In this document: positions 45,851 to 58,289 of the stretch, piece by piece
How positions within the stretch are numbered: the first letter of the stretch is position 1
Layout of the letters: every line of letters begins with the position of its first letter
Origin: Lunularia cruciata
Lineage: Eukaryota > Streptophyta > Marchantiopsida > Lunulariales > Lunulariaceae
Direction of reading: 5' to 3'
NCBI GenBank assembly: GCA_948567375.1
Contig: OX419756.1
Location: 27,072,552 to 27,136,551, forward strand
DNA: 64,000 nt
The notes under the pieces: model-generated
What the model was told of the DNA's origin: nothing
Databases searched by the model: none
What the model saw: the letters and a program-made list of their open reading frames with translations, nothing else
Program-made: the position numbers and the translations under genes

Positions 45851-46032
45851 TTTTGATGTGGAATGGATTCAAGAATGGAAAGCAAGGTGCTGGCTATTGT
45901 CCTCCCGGAGCCTCCCTCTAGCACACTCATAATCTACCAATTACACCAATATATCTCTCCTCAAAATTACTCGGTCTCAATAGCCCATGTTCCTCCAAGA
46001 GAGGTGATCCGCTCTCTTGGATGCCAACACCT

Positions 46033-46045
46033 GCTCTGATACCAT
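46033..46045 (-). other. Primer-binding site of A2
   Basis: ATGGTATCAGAGC on the minus strand, adjoining the 5' LTR. Confidence 0.8.
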
Positions 46046-46798
46046 TTTAATACTCTAAGGATAGGAGACCTAAAGAGAAACACACCATGGGATACACACA
46101 ATTTCACACTCAAACCTCTAATGCCCCAAAGGAGTACCTTCTCTTAATTATATAGATAAGGAGTATCTCCTCCAAGGAAGGCACACCATAGGATTAGGCA
46201 CATAGATAGGTGACATGTCATCAAGCTCCACCTTGGATTACTTACCTAGATGGGTGACATGTTGGTCCTGGTCCTATCTAGTTGGTCAAATAAGCTTTGA
46301 TCAAAGGGAATATTTAGGGAATCTTTTAGTAGGAATTTCAGAATCACATGGGTGAGGTACCGTTGGAAAACTCTCGGTGAGACAAACCTAGGAGGAGGAA
46401 AGGCCAACCTTTTCTTTGTTGGGGAGACACTTGCAAATTTTTGAGGTCTAATTCATCCATTTAGGGCTCCAAAATTGCCTTCATAGATTTCAAGCATATT
46501 TTTGTTCATACTCTAGTAGTAAAATTCTTTTTTTGGTGATACTTCTTTCTGATCTATTTAGTCCATCACGTGTAAACATCCTTTTAGATGTTACCAAACC
46601 AATTCTCACCTTGAAATCATATGTCTAGCTATTGGTTCTAAGGTTTTCAAGTCTATTTTGGTTTTTGCCTTATTAGTAGAAATACTCTTTTGATGATACT
46701 TCTATCTGATCTATTTTTTCCATCATGTATAACATCATTTCAAATGTTACCAAACCAAATTTCACATCTAGATCATATGGATAGCTCTTGGTATTACA
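46046..46798 (-). repeat. 5' LTR of A2 (duplicated U3 type)
   Basis: 753 bp. On the minus strand it starts TGTAATACCAAGAGC and ends GAGTATTAAA where other copies have ATTACA, so the last bases are mutated. U3 carries the tandem 156-bp-type duplication. Confidence 0.88.
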
Positions 46799-48705
46799 AT
46801 GTTACAAGTGACATTGATCTCCATGAAAACCATTTCTTTCCTTGTGTGTGATTGCCTTTGCATTACTTGTGGATTAAGGTTACACAAGTGTTGAAGATAT
46901 AAATAGAAAAGTCTTTGAACTATGCACAAAACTTCTTCTTATTATTTGGATTCTCTCAAATGATTATCTTTATCCTTGCATAAGGTTTTAACTTATAGAT
47001 GAAATAATCTGATTCTTCTCCTTTATGAATCTTTAGAATCAACATGAGCATATTCAAGAATTAGAGAACATTTTTCATTATTTTATTTATAGCCATACAA
47101 GATAGTTTTATGTTGTTACATTGATGAAAAATGAGAAAAAAAAAGAATAATATAAGGTTTCTCTTGAATTTTGGCTAAGAACCGAGTGGTACCATAAGTT
47201 TTAATATAAAAATAACCATATAAATGAGTAAAATCTTAATATGTAAAATAATATAAAGTCATAAAATAGGTTATAAAACTCATAGGCTTGAAATTATTGA
47301 AGAAAAATCATAAAGATTGAGTAACTTGGTTAGATAGTTACCATTGCTAAGAAATTAATGGATAACTTTGCAAATAAGTGGTAATGTACCATGTTATATG
47401 TCATAGACATAGTAAATTGCCTTGATAATTTAATAAAATTAAAAAAGGAACAAGTAAAAGGTACTTATGAACCTTGGGATTGAGAAGCTAGTACAACATT
47501 CAGTAATCTGGTAGGATTGTAAAGCATTGAGAAATCTCCTTAGCCTATCATTTGCTTTGGAGTTTATTTTTTCCAATTTTGGTCAATGTCTTCTCTCCAA
47601 TTCTCTTTACTTGTTATCTTGGATTTTTGTCTTCTTTAATGGTGTTAGAACAAGCATGGGATGGATGGAGTTTGAGGTCTTTGTGATTGATCACCTCTAA
47701 ATTGTTGAGATTTTGATATATGCTTGGTACTTAAATACATTAAAAATTAACACATAGAGTCTTGGTCAACTGTCTCATATACTATACTTATATGAAATGA
47801 AACTTTAGTGCCTTTTGTCATCATTCATGGTTGAAAATAGACATAGGTTACTTATATTTTGACTTAAAAGATGAATTTCTCTTTGTTTTGATAGAAATGA
47901 TAATGATAAAAAATGAAAAGAAACTAAAATGTAATAAAATTCTTGGTTGTAGGTCTTACATAATTTCTATTTGCATGTTTTATCACAAAGAAAATGATGG
48001 TATAATAATATAGCAATTTAATATAATAATTTCTTATGAGCTATTAGAACTTCTAAGATGTATTCCAAAAAGTTTATAAGATGTATTGTGATTAGAAATA
48101 ATTAGAAGCTTTTTCAAGAGCCCTTTTGAGGAGGCTAGTATTGTACTCTGTATCATTTCCATAGACTTAGGTTTTGTGGTAATTTGGCTAAGAAGTAAAT
48201 TGAAAATTTATTAAAAAGCAAGTTTGTATTTACCTCACGTATAAATGCCTAGCCTTTGTGCAAGATATTGAGTATTCTACATTCAATTCTTGGTCCATAT
48301 CATTTCTTCTAGTCTCCTTGTCTTCTTCTCTTTGATTAATATTTCCTACATAGGTATCAAAGGTAGAATGGTATGGATGGACCTATAATCTTCCTAAACA
48401 ACCCCTTCAAATCATCATAATTTTTGCATCTATGATGTTTAAGTACCATCTTAACCAATTCACAATGTCCAATTTTGACAAAATTAATTGGAAATTTTCC
48501 TTATGTAAAATGATCCTTTGGTGCTTTGTGTTAGTTATGGTCAAAGATGGATGTATGTTATTAAATTTTCTGATTTAGAGATTAGTTCTCTTGACTTTGC
48601 TAACACAATAAATAACCTTATGAATAATACAATTCAACAAAAAATTGAGCATCTAACTTGAGCATTGAACATCTATGATTAATCAAAATAAGGAAGAATG
48701 GTATC
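46799..48705. other. AT-rich segment between A2 and A3
   Basis: No domain or long frame recognised. Near 48240-48360 a TATAAATG, a pyrimidine-rich stretch and TAGGTATCAAAGGTAG look somewhat like an LTR end plus a degraded tRNA-Met primer site on the plus strand. No partner LTR or pol was found, so this is not called. Confidence 0.4.
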
Positions 48706-49070
48706 AAATATGGTTGGTCAAATAGGTTTGATTAGAAGGAATATTTAGGGAATCTTCATGTAGGAATCTCAAAATCATATGGATGAGGTACCGTTGGAAA
48801 GCGATGAGACAAACCTAAGAGGAGAGAATGCCAATCTTTCTTTTGTTAGGGAGAGGAGGACGTCTACACATTTTTGTGGCCTAATTCATCCATTAGGCCT
48901 CCTATAAATTGGCTTTGAAGTTTTTAGGCTATTCTTGGCTCTTGCACTATAAATAAAAGTTCTCTTTTGGTGATGCCTCTATCTGATCTACTTAGCACAT
49001 CGTATATAACATCCTTCCAAATGTTACCAAACCAATTTTCACCTCTAGATAATATGTTTAGCTATTGGTA
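48706..49070 (-). repeat. Truncated 3' LTR of A3
   Basis: Matches LTR A from the U3 start (TTTAGCTATTGGTAC, plus strand, at 49056-49070) to about the middle (GGTTGGTCAAATAGG near 48712). The U5 half is missing. Confidence 0.75.
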
Positions 49071-49074
49071 CAAA

Positions 49075-50328
49075 CCTCCTCTCCATTAAGATGTAATGTC
49101 CTTGTTGCAAAGCTATTGTTCAAAAGATTTCATTAGCATTGGTGCATGGGTCAAGTTTGCTATTGGCTCCCATGCACCCTCATATAATGGGTACCTTTTC
49201 TATTATATAGGATGTTTTACAAGTGGATGGTGAGTACCGTGGATGTGTTTCTAAAGAATGCATTTGACTTCATATTGCTTTGTGCCATCAATGAGTGTTG
49301 GATAAGGTCCAATGTCTTGTACGGAAGGAATGTGGGGCGGTTGGAAGGCATATATGCATAGTAAAACACATGGAATACTAGATGGATCTTCATGTGTGAC
49401 AATACCTCGAGGTGGTAGGTCACGATGTTGATTCAACAAAGAATGGAGAAAGGTCCAATAAAATAAGGTCTAAGCTTATGAGGACCAACTAATGTGAGGT
49501 TGGTAGTTGATAGCCATACTTGATATCCATGTGTTGTTGATGTGCATTTTCATATTGCTTCTATTGATTTTGGGTGATCTACAACTTGTGCTTGGCATTC
49601 TCCACACCTTGTTGGATTCAAAAAACAAAAGTGTCAATAACATCAACCTTGGTAGCCACCAGATGGACCTTCATCAAGCTCAAAGGTGTGAAAAGATGCT
49701 CTCCATACATGACAAAGAATGGTGTGACCTGTGTGGAGGAATTCATTGAATTGTTATAAGCAGATTCCACCAATGGGAGTAAGTTGTCCCACCTTTCTTG
49801 CTCATCTAAGGTGAAGCCCCGTAGCATGTCCTCAATAGTGTAATTTTCATACTCTATTTTTCCATCAGTTTGTGAATGGTAAACTATGGACATGGCCAAT
49901 TTGGTTTTGAAGAAACCAAAGAGTGTTCTCTAAAACAAACTAGTGAATTGAATGCCTCTATTTATGATGAGCACTCAAGATAGGCCATGATGAGAGAAAG
50001 CTACATCTAAGTACAATTGAGCTAATTGTGGGGTAGTCACATCCTTGGTGGTAGGATGCACATGAATCATTTTGCTAAGTTGGTTGATAAAGACTATGAT
50101 GGAGTCAAACCTTGAGGTGATCTTGGGCAATTCACAAACCAAATTCATGCTTACCTATTTCCAATGTTGGGGGAGGGGTTGAAGGAGTCATGTGGGAGCT
50201 TGATTAGAAGCTTTATTTTGTTGATAGAGTAGGTGGCTTCAAGCATATTCCATCACATCATTACTCATCTTGGGCCAATAATAATGGTGTTTGACTGCAT
50301 CCAAGGTCTTGTCCACTCTAATGTGACT
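49075..50328 (-). pseudogene. A3 integrase C-terminal half and chromodomain region
   Basis: Open piece 49899-49618: ENYTIEDMLRGFTLDEQERW, LVESAYNNSMNSSTQVTPFF, MYGEHLFTPLSLMKVHLVAT. The tail (TYHLEVLSHMKIHLVFHVF) lies at 49423-49370. The chromodomain lies below it to about 49080 and is very degraded. The upper end is cut by the family-B LTR; the frame resumes at 51012. Confidence 0.8.
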
Positions 50329-51011
50329 TGTAACACCCCTTTTGTGCATGTGTATGGTATTGTGATATTTAGTTTGGTATTACAAGTACTTGAGAGATAT
50401 TATTTGTATAGAGATAAGGATGGTTCTACCTTAGTCATGATTAGCTAAAGTTAGTCATAGCTAGATAGAGGGACCTTACTTTAGAGGAAGTGGAAAAGAT
50501 GAACATCACTATTTTGGATTCTAGTGTGTTGACTTGATATTATTCCTAAGTGTTTGGCTTTGAGGAAAGAGTTGAGAACTCTTGGATCCATAAGCATTTT
50601 GTTTCAAATTCTTTTATAGTCCAAGGATAGCCCATGTGAAGGAATCCTTGACTTAGTGGTTAGGTCAAGATAAGACCACATGCTTAGGAGAATATTCCCA
50701 TGAGTATGGATATTCCTTCAGCTTTTTAATTTTATTTGATTTATAGCCTAGTAACTTGAGTTACTCTAGTAATTAGTAACTTTGGTGCATAACTATTTCA
50801 CAAATATATAAACTAGGTGTGAGGATGTACATCCTTTCATTTGCAACTATCTCTCTCTCATTGAGTTCTCTAGTGAGCAATGTCTTGAGTCTTGGAGTGT
50901 TAGCCTTAGAGGAGTATGATGGAGTTGGGGTTCTTTACCTTCTTAGTCCATGGTACACTACTATAATAACAATCAAAGGTTCATCTTGAGTGAGGGATAG
51001 GCTGGTTCACA
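50329..51011 (+). repeat. Solo family-B LTR inside A3
   Basis: 683 bp, TGTAACACCC to GGTTCACA, closely matching 100-778. No internal sequence or second LTR accompanies it, so it is a solo LTR. Left flank GACT and right flank GACC are a probable 4-bp target duplication. Removing it rejoins the A3 integrase text (compare A2 at about 42230-42260). Confidence 0.9.
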
Positions 51012-52440
51012 GACCTACAATAGCAAAATCATGACATTTTGTGAAGATGGTGGTTCTTATATCCGTGGTATCCAATATCCATAACCTTCCATCACAAAAG
51101 GTGAGTCCTTGGGTGTTGATGATGCCTTTGGATTATTGAGCACCTAAAATCTGTGGATCAATTTTTGTAACAACAAGAATCCTTGGCCAAAATTTAGGGT
51201 TTATCTTGACCTTCACCAAATATTCTTTGCCATTAGCATTTGCAAGTTGCTTCTTGCCTTCCACATATTTGATTTTCATCTTGAATTGTTTTCTCCACTT
51301 TGCACATGAAATCTATTGACAAGAAAGATATTTTTGTGTCTTGAGGTAGACTAGTGATCTATCTCCACTACAAATGTATTCTCACTAAGATAGTGCTTCC
51401 AATGCTTGGTTGCAAGGACAATGGCCAACACTTTTTATTTGGTGGTGTGATAGTTGCATTTTGATGATAATAACTTACAAGAGAAATATGTAGTTGGGTG
51501 CCATCCGTCATGCCACTCTTGTTGTAGGACTGCTCTTATTGCTATGCCTGATACACCACTAACTAACTTGATCAAACATTTTTGGTCATACCATTTCAAG
51601 ATTAGTGTATGCAGTAATACATCTTTCAATTCCTAAAAGGCCAATTCTTGTACAATTCCTCACATCCACTTCTTCCTCTTGCCTAATAGTGTTGCTAGAG
51701 GTTGTGCAATCTTGGAGAAGTCCTTGACAAATTGATAATAAAACCCACTCAATCCCAAGAAACTCTTGAGTTGAGTCTGATCTTCTAAAACACACCATTT
51801 TTGAATGATCTCTATTTTATCTTTTAGCACTTGGATACCTTTTGAGCACTTGGATACCTTTTGCACTTACTTTATTCCCTTAGTAGTCTAATTTTGATTT
51901 GTCAAACTAGCACTTTGAGATTTTGGTATACAATTGATTTTGTTGGAAAATTTGGAGGACTTCTTGTAGATATTGCTTGTGCTCTCTCATCGTCATGTTG
52001 TAGACTAAGTTTTCATTGAGGAAAATAATAATTAATTTATCCAAGTAAAAAATAAAATATTATTCATCAAACTCATGAAAGTAGTTAGAGTGTTGGTGAG
52101 GACAAACGGCATCCCCAAGTACTCAAAGTGACCATACCTTGTTCAAAAGGCCATTTTGGGTATGTCTTCCTCCTCAATCTCAATTTGGTTGTAACCACTC
52201 TGTAGATCAACTTTGGTGAAGTACCTTGCCTTGCTAAGTTGATCAAAAAAGTCATCCATGCAAGGTAATGGGTATTTATTCTTCACCATTTGTTCATTTA
52301 GTCCTTGATAGTCAATGCACATGCGCATTGTTCCATCCTTCTTCCTCACAAACAATATAAGAGCTCCATATGGCAATACGCTAGGTTGGATAAACCCCTT
52401 CTACAACATATCCTTGATTTGAGCCTTACACTCTTCCAAC
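51012..52440 (-). pseudogene. A3 reverse transcriptase, RNase H and integrase N-terminus
   Basis: [31 protein letters not shown]-like [40 protein letters not shown] (52376-52143). Later pieces: LKSFLGLSGFYYQFVKDFSK (51866-51660) and the RNase H ILKWYDQKCLIKLVSG (51629-51435). The RT active-site region near 52030 is unreadable. Integrase N-terminus lies at 51012-51330, broken. Confidence 0.85.
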
Positions 52441-52949
52441 TCATGAGGTGATAGTCATTATAAGGCGTTACAAGGAGGTGTCTTCCCAAGAAGTATCTCA
52501 ATTTTATGATCTTATTTCCTTTTTAGTGGTAAACTTGAGGGTAATTCATCCAAAAAGATATCTTGAAACTCATTGACCACATCTTTCAATTTCTCAAGAA
52601 TTTGTCCATTATGTTAAGCACTCTAGAATTCTTATTAGATCCCTGAAATATCTATTTGTCTTACAAATAAATGTGGTCCCTACAACATAGGGAGGAAACT
52701 CTTGCCTTTGTGATATTTGTTTAACCCTAAAGATCTTCTATTGACTAGTTTTCACTACTTTCTTTCTCCAATCCACCATATTGCTCCATCTATGGCATGC
52801 CAAAGATCATATCACAATAAGCTAACCATATCACTTGCTACTTGATTGTCTCTTGATACTCTCCTACAAAGAGTACTACCTTTTTAGGTAATGATTTAAT
52901 CATCTCTGTTTGACCATTAGGTAACTCTACTTTGTTATTCTCACTCCTT

Positions 52950-53070
52950 CTCTAGTTCCATCTCCAACCTTATTGCAACAAAGTGAGACAAGAAATTCTT
53001 TGTTGCTCCAAGATCTATCAATATGCTCACTTGATTGTCTTTTAGGAATCCATTTATGAAAATCAATTGT
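52950..53070 (-). pseudogene. A3 aspartic protease remnant
   Basis: Minus-strand text QVSILIDLGATKNFLSHFVA matches the protease of A1 and A2; the active site here reads DLG. Confidence 0.65.
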
Positions 53071-53199
53071 GAATTTGTCTTCCTCTACCTTTGCACACCT
53101 GTCTTCTTCCTCCTCTCACTTTTACACTTCTTCATTGAGCCAATAAGGCTGTAAGGTACATTTATTGGCAATCTTTATTTTGTGATGTTATTTCAGTAT

Positions 53200-54245
53200 C
53201 TTCTTCTTTGATTGTCTCTCCATGTGGTTCAAAGGTCATCTTTATGGAGGCCAAGGGCCTCTAGAATGACAAGCACAACACTTGATGGCTATATGTACAA
53301 CTTGGCCACAATTGTTACAACATTTTGTTCTACTCGAGTCTCTTCTCCTTGTGGGACTCCTTCTCTCCTATCTTTGATCCATCCCCGTTCTCCTTGGAGG
53401 GGTCTTGCTCATTGGTATTGAAACCAAATGTTTCCAATTCCATAGGAACCAATCCACCAAAATGGTGTGTCTCAAACAAATAGTTTTGCATTGGGTTTAC
53501 TCCTTCATCTCCTCCAAGTGCCTTTACTATTCTTTGAGCATAGACAATGGCTTCAAAAACAATGTAAGGATTTTGTACTATTACATCTTAGCAAATCTGC
53601 TCTTTTAATCCCCTTTTGAAATTATCAAGAGCTTTGGCTAGATCCAAATCAATCATCACAACTTGTAGATTAAGTAATGCCTCTACATACTCTTTTATGT
53701 TATTCTTTTGCTTCAATTCCCAAAGTCTGGCTTGGACTATCTATATGAAATCCATAGATTTGAAATTCTTGAGTAGCCTTTCTTGCATGGCTATCCAGAT
53801 GATCTCTATTCCTTCTACTAGTAATGATCATTCCAATCATCATACCATGGGAGGGCTTTATTGGTCAAGTACCTACATGAAAACATGCATGCAAAATGAT
53901 CATAGATCTCAATTGTGAACAATCAAAAGTATTGATTCATTCTTGAAATCAATTTTCCACCTCTCCCATGTGATGTTATCTATTGTAAGGCTCAATTTTG
54001 CACATCTTTTTCATTTGCAGTAACAATATGGCTTGGTTGTTGACTGGTTCATCGACATGAGTGACTCTCTAGGTACTTTGATTGTTGGTGTTGGTTGTTG
54101 AGACGGTTCCCCTTCTTGCATTACTTGATCATTCTTGAAGGTACCTACTTGATTTTGCATTTCCTCCATGGTCATCTTGATCTCATGAAACTTGTTCAAC
54201 ATTCCTTGCATTCCTTGCATCAACTCCTACAATTGCAGATCCATG
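53200..54245 (-). pseudogene. A3 gag
   Basis: Starts MDLQL then a stop, and continues MMQGMQGMLNKFHEIKMTME, EMQNQVGTFKNDQVMQEGEP (54223-54011). Later frames are broken but align with A1 gag to about 53200. Confidence 0.8.
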
Positions 54246-54299
54246 ATTCCTACACACAACCAATATTCAATTGCTACTTCCTACTTCAATAAATGGTTA

Positions 54300-54645
54300 T
54301 CATGATCACTCAAGAGGGAGCACAAACTATTGGGACTACAATTAGGATCTCAAAGGCTACCACTTGATAATATTCCTCACCAACATTGTGGATTATAAAA
54401 TCCCTAGACATCACTTTTGGTCTAATTATATAATAGATTTCTACTTGCATGTTGAAAGAGTGAGGATTTGGTACATTCAAATCCATAATATCATAACAAA
54501 ATGAAAATTGTCAAATCCAAATCTCTATCATAGACCACCACAAGTAGAGTCACTAAATTTGGTGAGTTCATCACTTTGTCCATGAACTCTACTCCAAAAT
54601 GATAAACAAGAGATACTCTCATTTGCTCACATTGGATGTACATAA
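54300..54645 (-). pseudogene. A3 copy of ORF0
   Basis: Minus-strand frames give MYIQCEQMRVSLVYHFG, FMDKVMNSPNLVTLLVVVYD and VPNPHSFNMQVEIYYIIRPK, FIIHNVGEEYYQ. They match ORF0 of A1 and A2 but with several frameshifts. Confidence 0.55.
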
Positions 54646-54865
54646 TTGCAATGTGAAATGGATTCAAGAATAGAAAGCTAGGTGTATTAAATTACCCTGT
54701 AAACACCTCCAAACACCTCCATCTAATTCTTTCTCTAAAACATCCCTCAATTCTTAACAATTATATTATGTTTTCTCCTCTCAAAATTACTCAATTTCAA
54801 TAGCCTGTGTTTGTCCAAGAGTGGTGATCCACTCTCTTGGATTAAAACACTCACTTTGATACCAT

Positions 54866-55450
54866 TGTAATACCTTGAGGACAATAGAACTCTCCAAGAG
54901 AGAAAACTCGAGCTTCATACTCAATATTCAGATGCCCTAAAAGAGCACCTTCTCTTTATTATATAGGAAAGAGGATCCTCTCAAAGGAATCTCCATCCTT
55001 GGATCAGATACATGGATTGGTGACATATCAGCAAACTCCACCCTTAGATTAGTTGCCTGGATGGGTGACATGTTGATCCTTGTCCTATATGGTTGGTCAA
55101 ATAGGTTTAACAAAGAGAATCTTTAGGGAATATTAATATAGGAATCTTTGAATCACATAAGTGAGGTACCATTGAAAAACTCTCAATGAGACAAAATTGG
55201 AGGGAAAGGAAGGCCAACCTTTTTCCCGTTTTGAAGAGTGAATATTGTCTTGAGGTCTGATTCATCCGTTTAGGCCTTTGAAATTGACTTTTAAAGTTTT
55301 TAGGTTATTCTCAACTCCTACGCTATTAGTGAAAGTACTCTTTTGGTCATACCTCTATTTGATCTACTTAGTTCATCATATATAAATCTTTCCAGATGTC
55401 ACAAAATCAATTTTCACCTTTAGATAATATGTCTAGCTATTGGTATTACA
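54866..55450 (-). repeat. 5' LTR of A3 (single-unit U3 type)
   Basis: 585 bp, TGTAATACC to GGTATTACA in plus-strand text, next to a degraded primer site (ATGGTATCAAAGT on the minus strand). It lacks the U3 duplication. Confidence 0.85.
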
Positions 55451-55499
55451 CCTTGTCATGTATTGCAAGATGACTTTGCACCAATTGAAAGAAGAGATC

Positions 55500-56260
55500 T
55501 TTAGTAAAGAAATCTCAAACTCTATTTGTACCTTTGAGTAAATTGATACTATATTGATTGTTGTTATCATGGGAAACTCAAGAAGTATCTTGAAATCAAG
55601 GTGTCATGAGAGTGCATAGAAATGACATGGAACAAACCATATTTGTATTTAAGCCTAATGTTAGACAATTTTAGTTGTTCTTCACATTTGTGATGTTTAC
55701 TCTTCATGTGCTCCAAATGTAAAGTTTGCAACAAGACTTTATGATTTGCATGATCATTGGTTTCTTCCAAGTGATAATGTCTCCATACTTTAGGGGTATA
55801 TATTATTACCAATTGTTCTTGATCTTAGGTAGAATAATTCCTTTGTATTATTTTTAGTTGGTGAGACACAAAGGCAATGGGATGTAATTTGTTTGGAAAT
55901 TCCTATTGCAACACACAACTCCAATGGAGAAGTTAGATGTGTCAAAATCAACCACACAAGGTAGTTGAGGATTATATGGTTGGAGGATGGGTCCTAAAGA
56001 CACCATATGCTTCAACTTCTTGAATGCTTCTTTGTACTTGGTGGCCCATTCAAAGCTTGATGTCTTTTGCAAGAAATTAGTCAATGGTGTAGCTACATGA
56101 ACTACATAATAATGGATGAACCCTTGGTATAAAAATGCCAATCCATTAAATACCCAAACTTATGTATCATCCTTAAGAGTATGCCTATTGGTAATGACTT
56201 TGATTTTCTACTTTTCCATCTTGATCCCCTCTAATTAGACCTTATGACCTAAGAAGGTAA
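55500..56260 (-). pseudogene. C2 RNase H
   Basis: 56141-55854: WATKYKEAFKKLKHMVSLGP, ILQPYNPQLPCVVDFDTSNF, matching C1. 55812-55567: KVWRHYHLEETNDHANHKVL and LLQTLHLEHMKSKHHKCEEQ, matching the C1 text KVWRHYLLGK and LEHMKSWHHQWEEQL. Confidence 0.85.
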
Positions 56261-56900
56261 CTTTATTTGACCAAAAGGCACCCTTGGACTTCTTGCAATA
56301 AAACTTCCATTAGCATAATTGTCTTCATACTTCTCATATACAATTCTTGTATTTTTGCCTTTTTCTTACTATAGATTAACATATCATCCAATAACATCAC
56401 CATGTATTGATCCAATAGCCCATCCAACACCCAATGCATTTGATCCATGAAAAATATCAAAGCATAAGTGAATCCAACAAGTAAAACTCTCCAATCAAAA
56501 TGTCCATACCTTATGAAAGAGGTAATCTTTTGCAAATCCTCCTTATCAATAGGAATTTGCAAATAGTCACTTTGAAGATCCAACTTGGAGAGCTATCACG
56601 CTCTACTCAATTGATCCAACAAGTCATCTATTCAAGGCAAGGGATACGCATTTTTCACTGTCATAAATAGTGAAAAATGCATAGTCTTGTCATGGTAGTC
56701 AATACATAATCAAAGTCCTTCATCTTTCTTTGGTGCAAGTGCTTTCCAAGAAGATGTATTGTATCACATAAAATCCTTCTCCAACAACGTGTTGTTTGAA
56801 ACTCTTCTAACTCCTTGGTGAGAGCTTGCAGAGTGGTCTTCTCATTGGAGTACTACTTGGCAGTAGCTTGATCTTGAAAGGAATACCTTGATCTAGAAAT
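56261..56900 (-). pseudogene. C2 reverse transcriptase
   Basis: 56583-56263: MDLQSDYLQIPIDKEDLQKI, IRYGHFDWRVLLVGFT, DQMHWVLDGLLDQYMVMLLD followed by DMLIYSKKKAK. The catalytic LLDD is kept. The N-terminal part (to about 56900) is legible only in broken frames. Confidence 0.85.
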
Positions 56901-57715
56901 GCATACCTTGATCAAAGGGTAACACTTTTGGAAGATCATCTAAAAACAAATCCACCAAATTCTTGAACTATCTTATCAATTATTGGCTTTTGATCTTCAT
57001 TAGAGTCTTCTTACTTTATAAGTTTGATCCACACTACAAAAAAAACTTTTATTCCTCCAAAGCTTGCTCTATAATATTTATATCAATAAACTTCTCATCT
57101 TAGGACTTATATTCTTAGGTGTCTTATTTAGAGGTACAAAATAACCTAATCTATAATTTTTACCTGTGTGTTGTACTTGAACTTGTTATAAAATCCAATC
57201 AAATTGAACCTTATGATGTTTAAGCCAACAAAGATCTAGAATGATAATGTAATGTAAGGTAATGGATTTAAATCTCATGTACTCAAAATACTCTTTCCCA
57301 AATTTGAATCCTATAGGTTATGAAGTTCAAAATAGAAAACTATTTCTACCATCCACCATCATCAATTTGTGATCTGACATTGGTTTTATAAAAATATCTC
57401 ATTTTTTTGCTTATTGCAATGACATACAATTCTCGAAACTACCAAAATTCTACATTTATGGTTTAATATCATATCTTGCAAGTAAATTAAACTTGCATGG
57501 GTCAAGCTTTCAATCCTATTGGAATTAATCAAGTTCCCAATAAGTAGCTTGATATCTCATATTGGGGCATTTGTTTCCTTTATCATTTTGCTCCATAAAC
57601 TCCATGGAAACTTATTGAGGTCATCTATTCTAGAGTGGGCTTCATCAATGTGATATCTAATTGGTGATAATAGAAGTTACCACCATGTTGTTGTAATTAT
57701 TCTTGATCTACATTA
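56901..57715 (-). other. C2 gag/protease region, lower part
   Basis: Between RT and the family-B LTR, where C2 should carry protease and the end of gag. No motif could be read with confidence; multiple stops in all frames. Confidence 0.4.
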
Positions 57716-58289
57716 TTCATGATTAGATAAAGATAATCATAACTAAGATAGAGTGGACTTTACTGTAGTGGAAGTGGAAAAGATGAGCACCACTATTTTG
57801 GATTCTAGTGTATTAACTTGGTATTATTCCTAGGTGTTTAACTTTGAGGAAAGAGTTGAGAACTCTTGGACACACAAGCCTTTTTGTTTTAGATTCTTTT
57901 ATAGTCCAAGGATAGTCCATGTGAAGGAATCATTGACTTAGAGGTTGAGTTAAGATAAGACCACATGCTTAGGAGAATATTCCTATGAATATAGATATTC
58001 CTTTAGCTTTTTGACTTTATTTGACTTTTAGCCTAGTAACTTGAGTTACTCTAGTAATTAGTAGCTTTGGTGCATAGTTATTTCAAAATTATATAAACTA
58101 GGGATGAGGAGGTACATCCTTTCATTTGCAACTATCTCTCTCTCATTGAGTTCTTTAGTGAGCAATGTCTTAGAGTGTTAGCCTTAGAGGATTATGATGG
58201 AGTTGGGGTTCCTTGCCTTCTTAGTCCATGGTACGCTACTATAATAGTCATCAAAGGTTCATCCTAAGTGAGAGATAAGCTTGCTCATA
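57716..58289 (+). repeat. Truncated family-B LTR inside C2
   Basis: Matches LTR B from about its 100th base to its end (TTGCTCATA). The first 100 bp or so are missing. GATC occurs on both sides (TTGATC near 57696-57703 and GATCAAGACC from 58290), consistent with a 4-bp target duplication. Confidence 0.8.

Larger units (their letters stand above)
41467..46798 (-). mobile_element. Family-A chromovirus A2
   Basis: Minus-strand element with 5' LTR 46046-46798, primer-binding site 46033-46045, ORF0, gag, protease, RT, RNase H and integrase. The integrase end, chromodomain and nearly all the 3' LTR are gone: integrase at 41529 joins the last 62 bp of an LTR. Flanks GTGTT (41462-41466) and ATGTT (46799-46803) are a near-perfect 5-bp duplication, so both outer ends are original. 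Unlike A1 it retains RT. Confidence 0.9.
48706..55450 (-). mobile_element. Family-A chromovirus A3, split by a family-B solo LTR
   Basis: Minus-strand element: 5' LTR 54866-55450, ORF0, gag, protease, RT/RNase H, integrase, chromodomain region and a partial 3' LTR (48706-49070). A solo family-B LTR (50329-51011) interrupts the integrase. Both LTR ends are of the single-unit U3 type. All coding regions are broken; it is the most decayed of the near-complete A copies. Confidence 0.88.

Noticed and set aside
48236-48365. TATAAATG, pyrimidine-rich stretch and TAGGTATCAAAGGTAG, resembling the end of a 5' LTR
   Set aside because: Only the primer-like string supports it; no second LTR or coding region follows before A3 begins at 48706.
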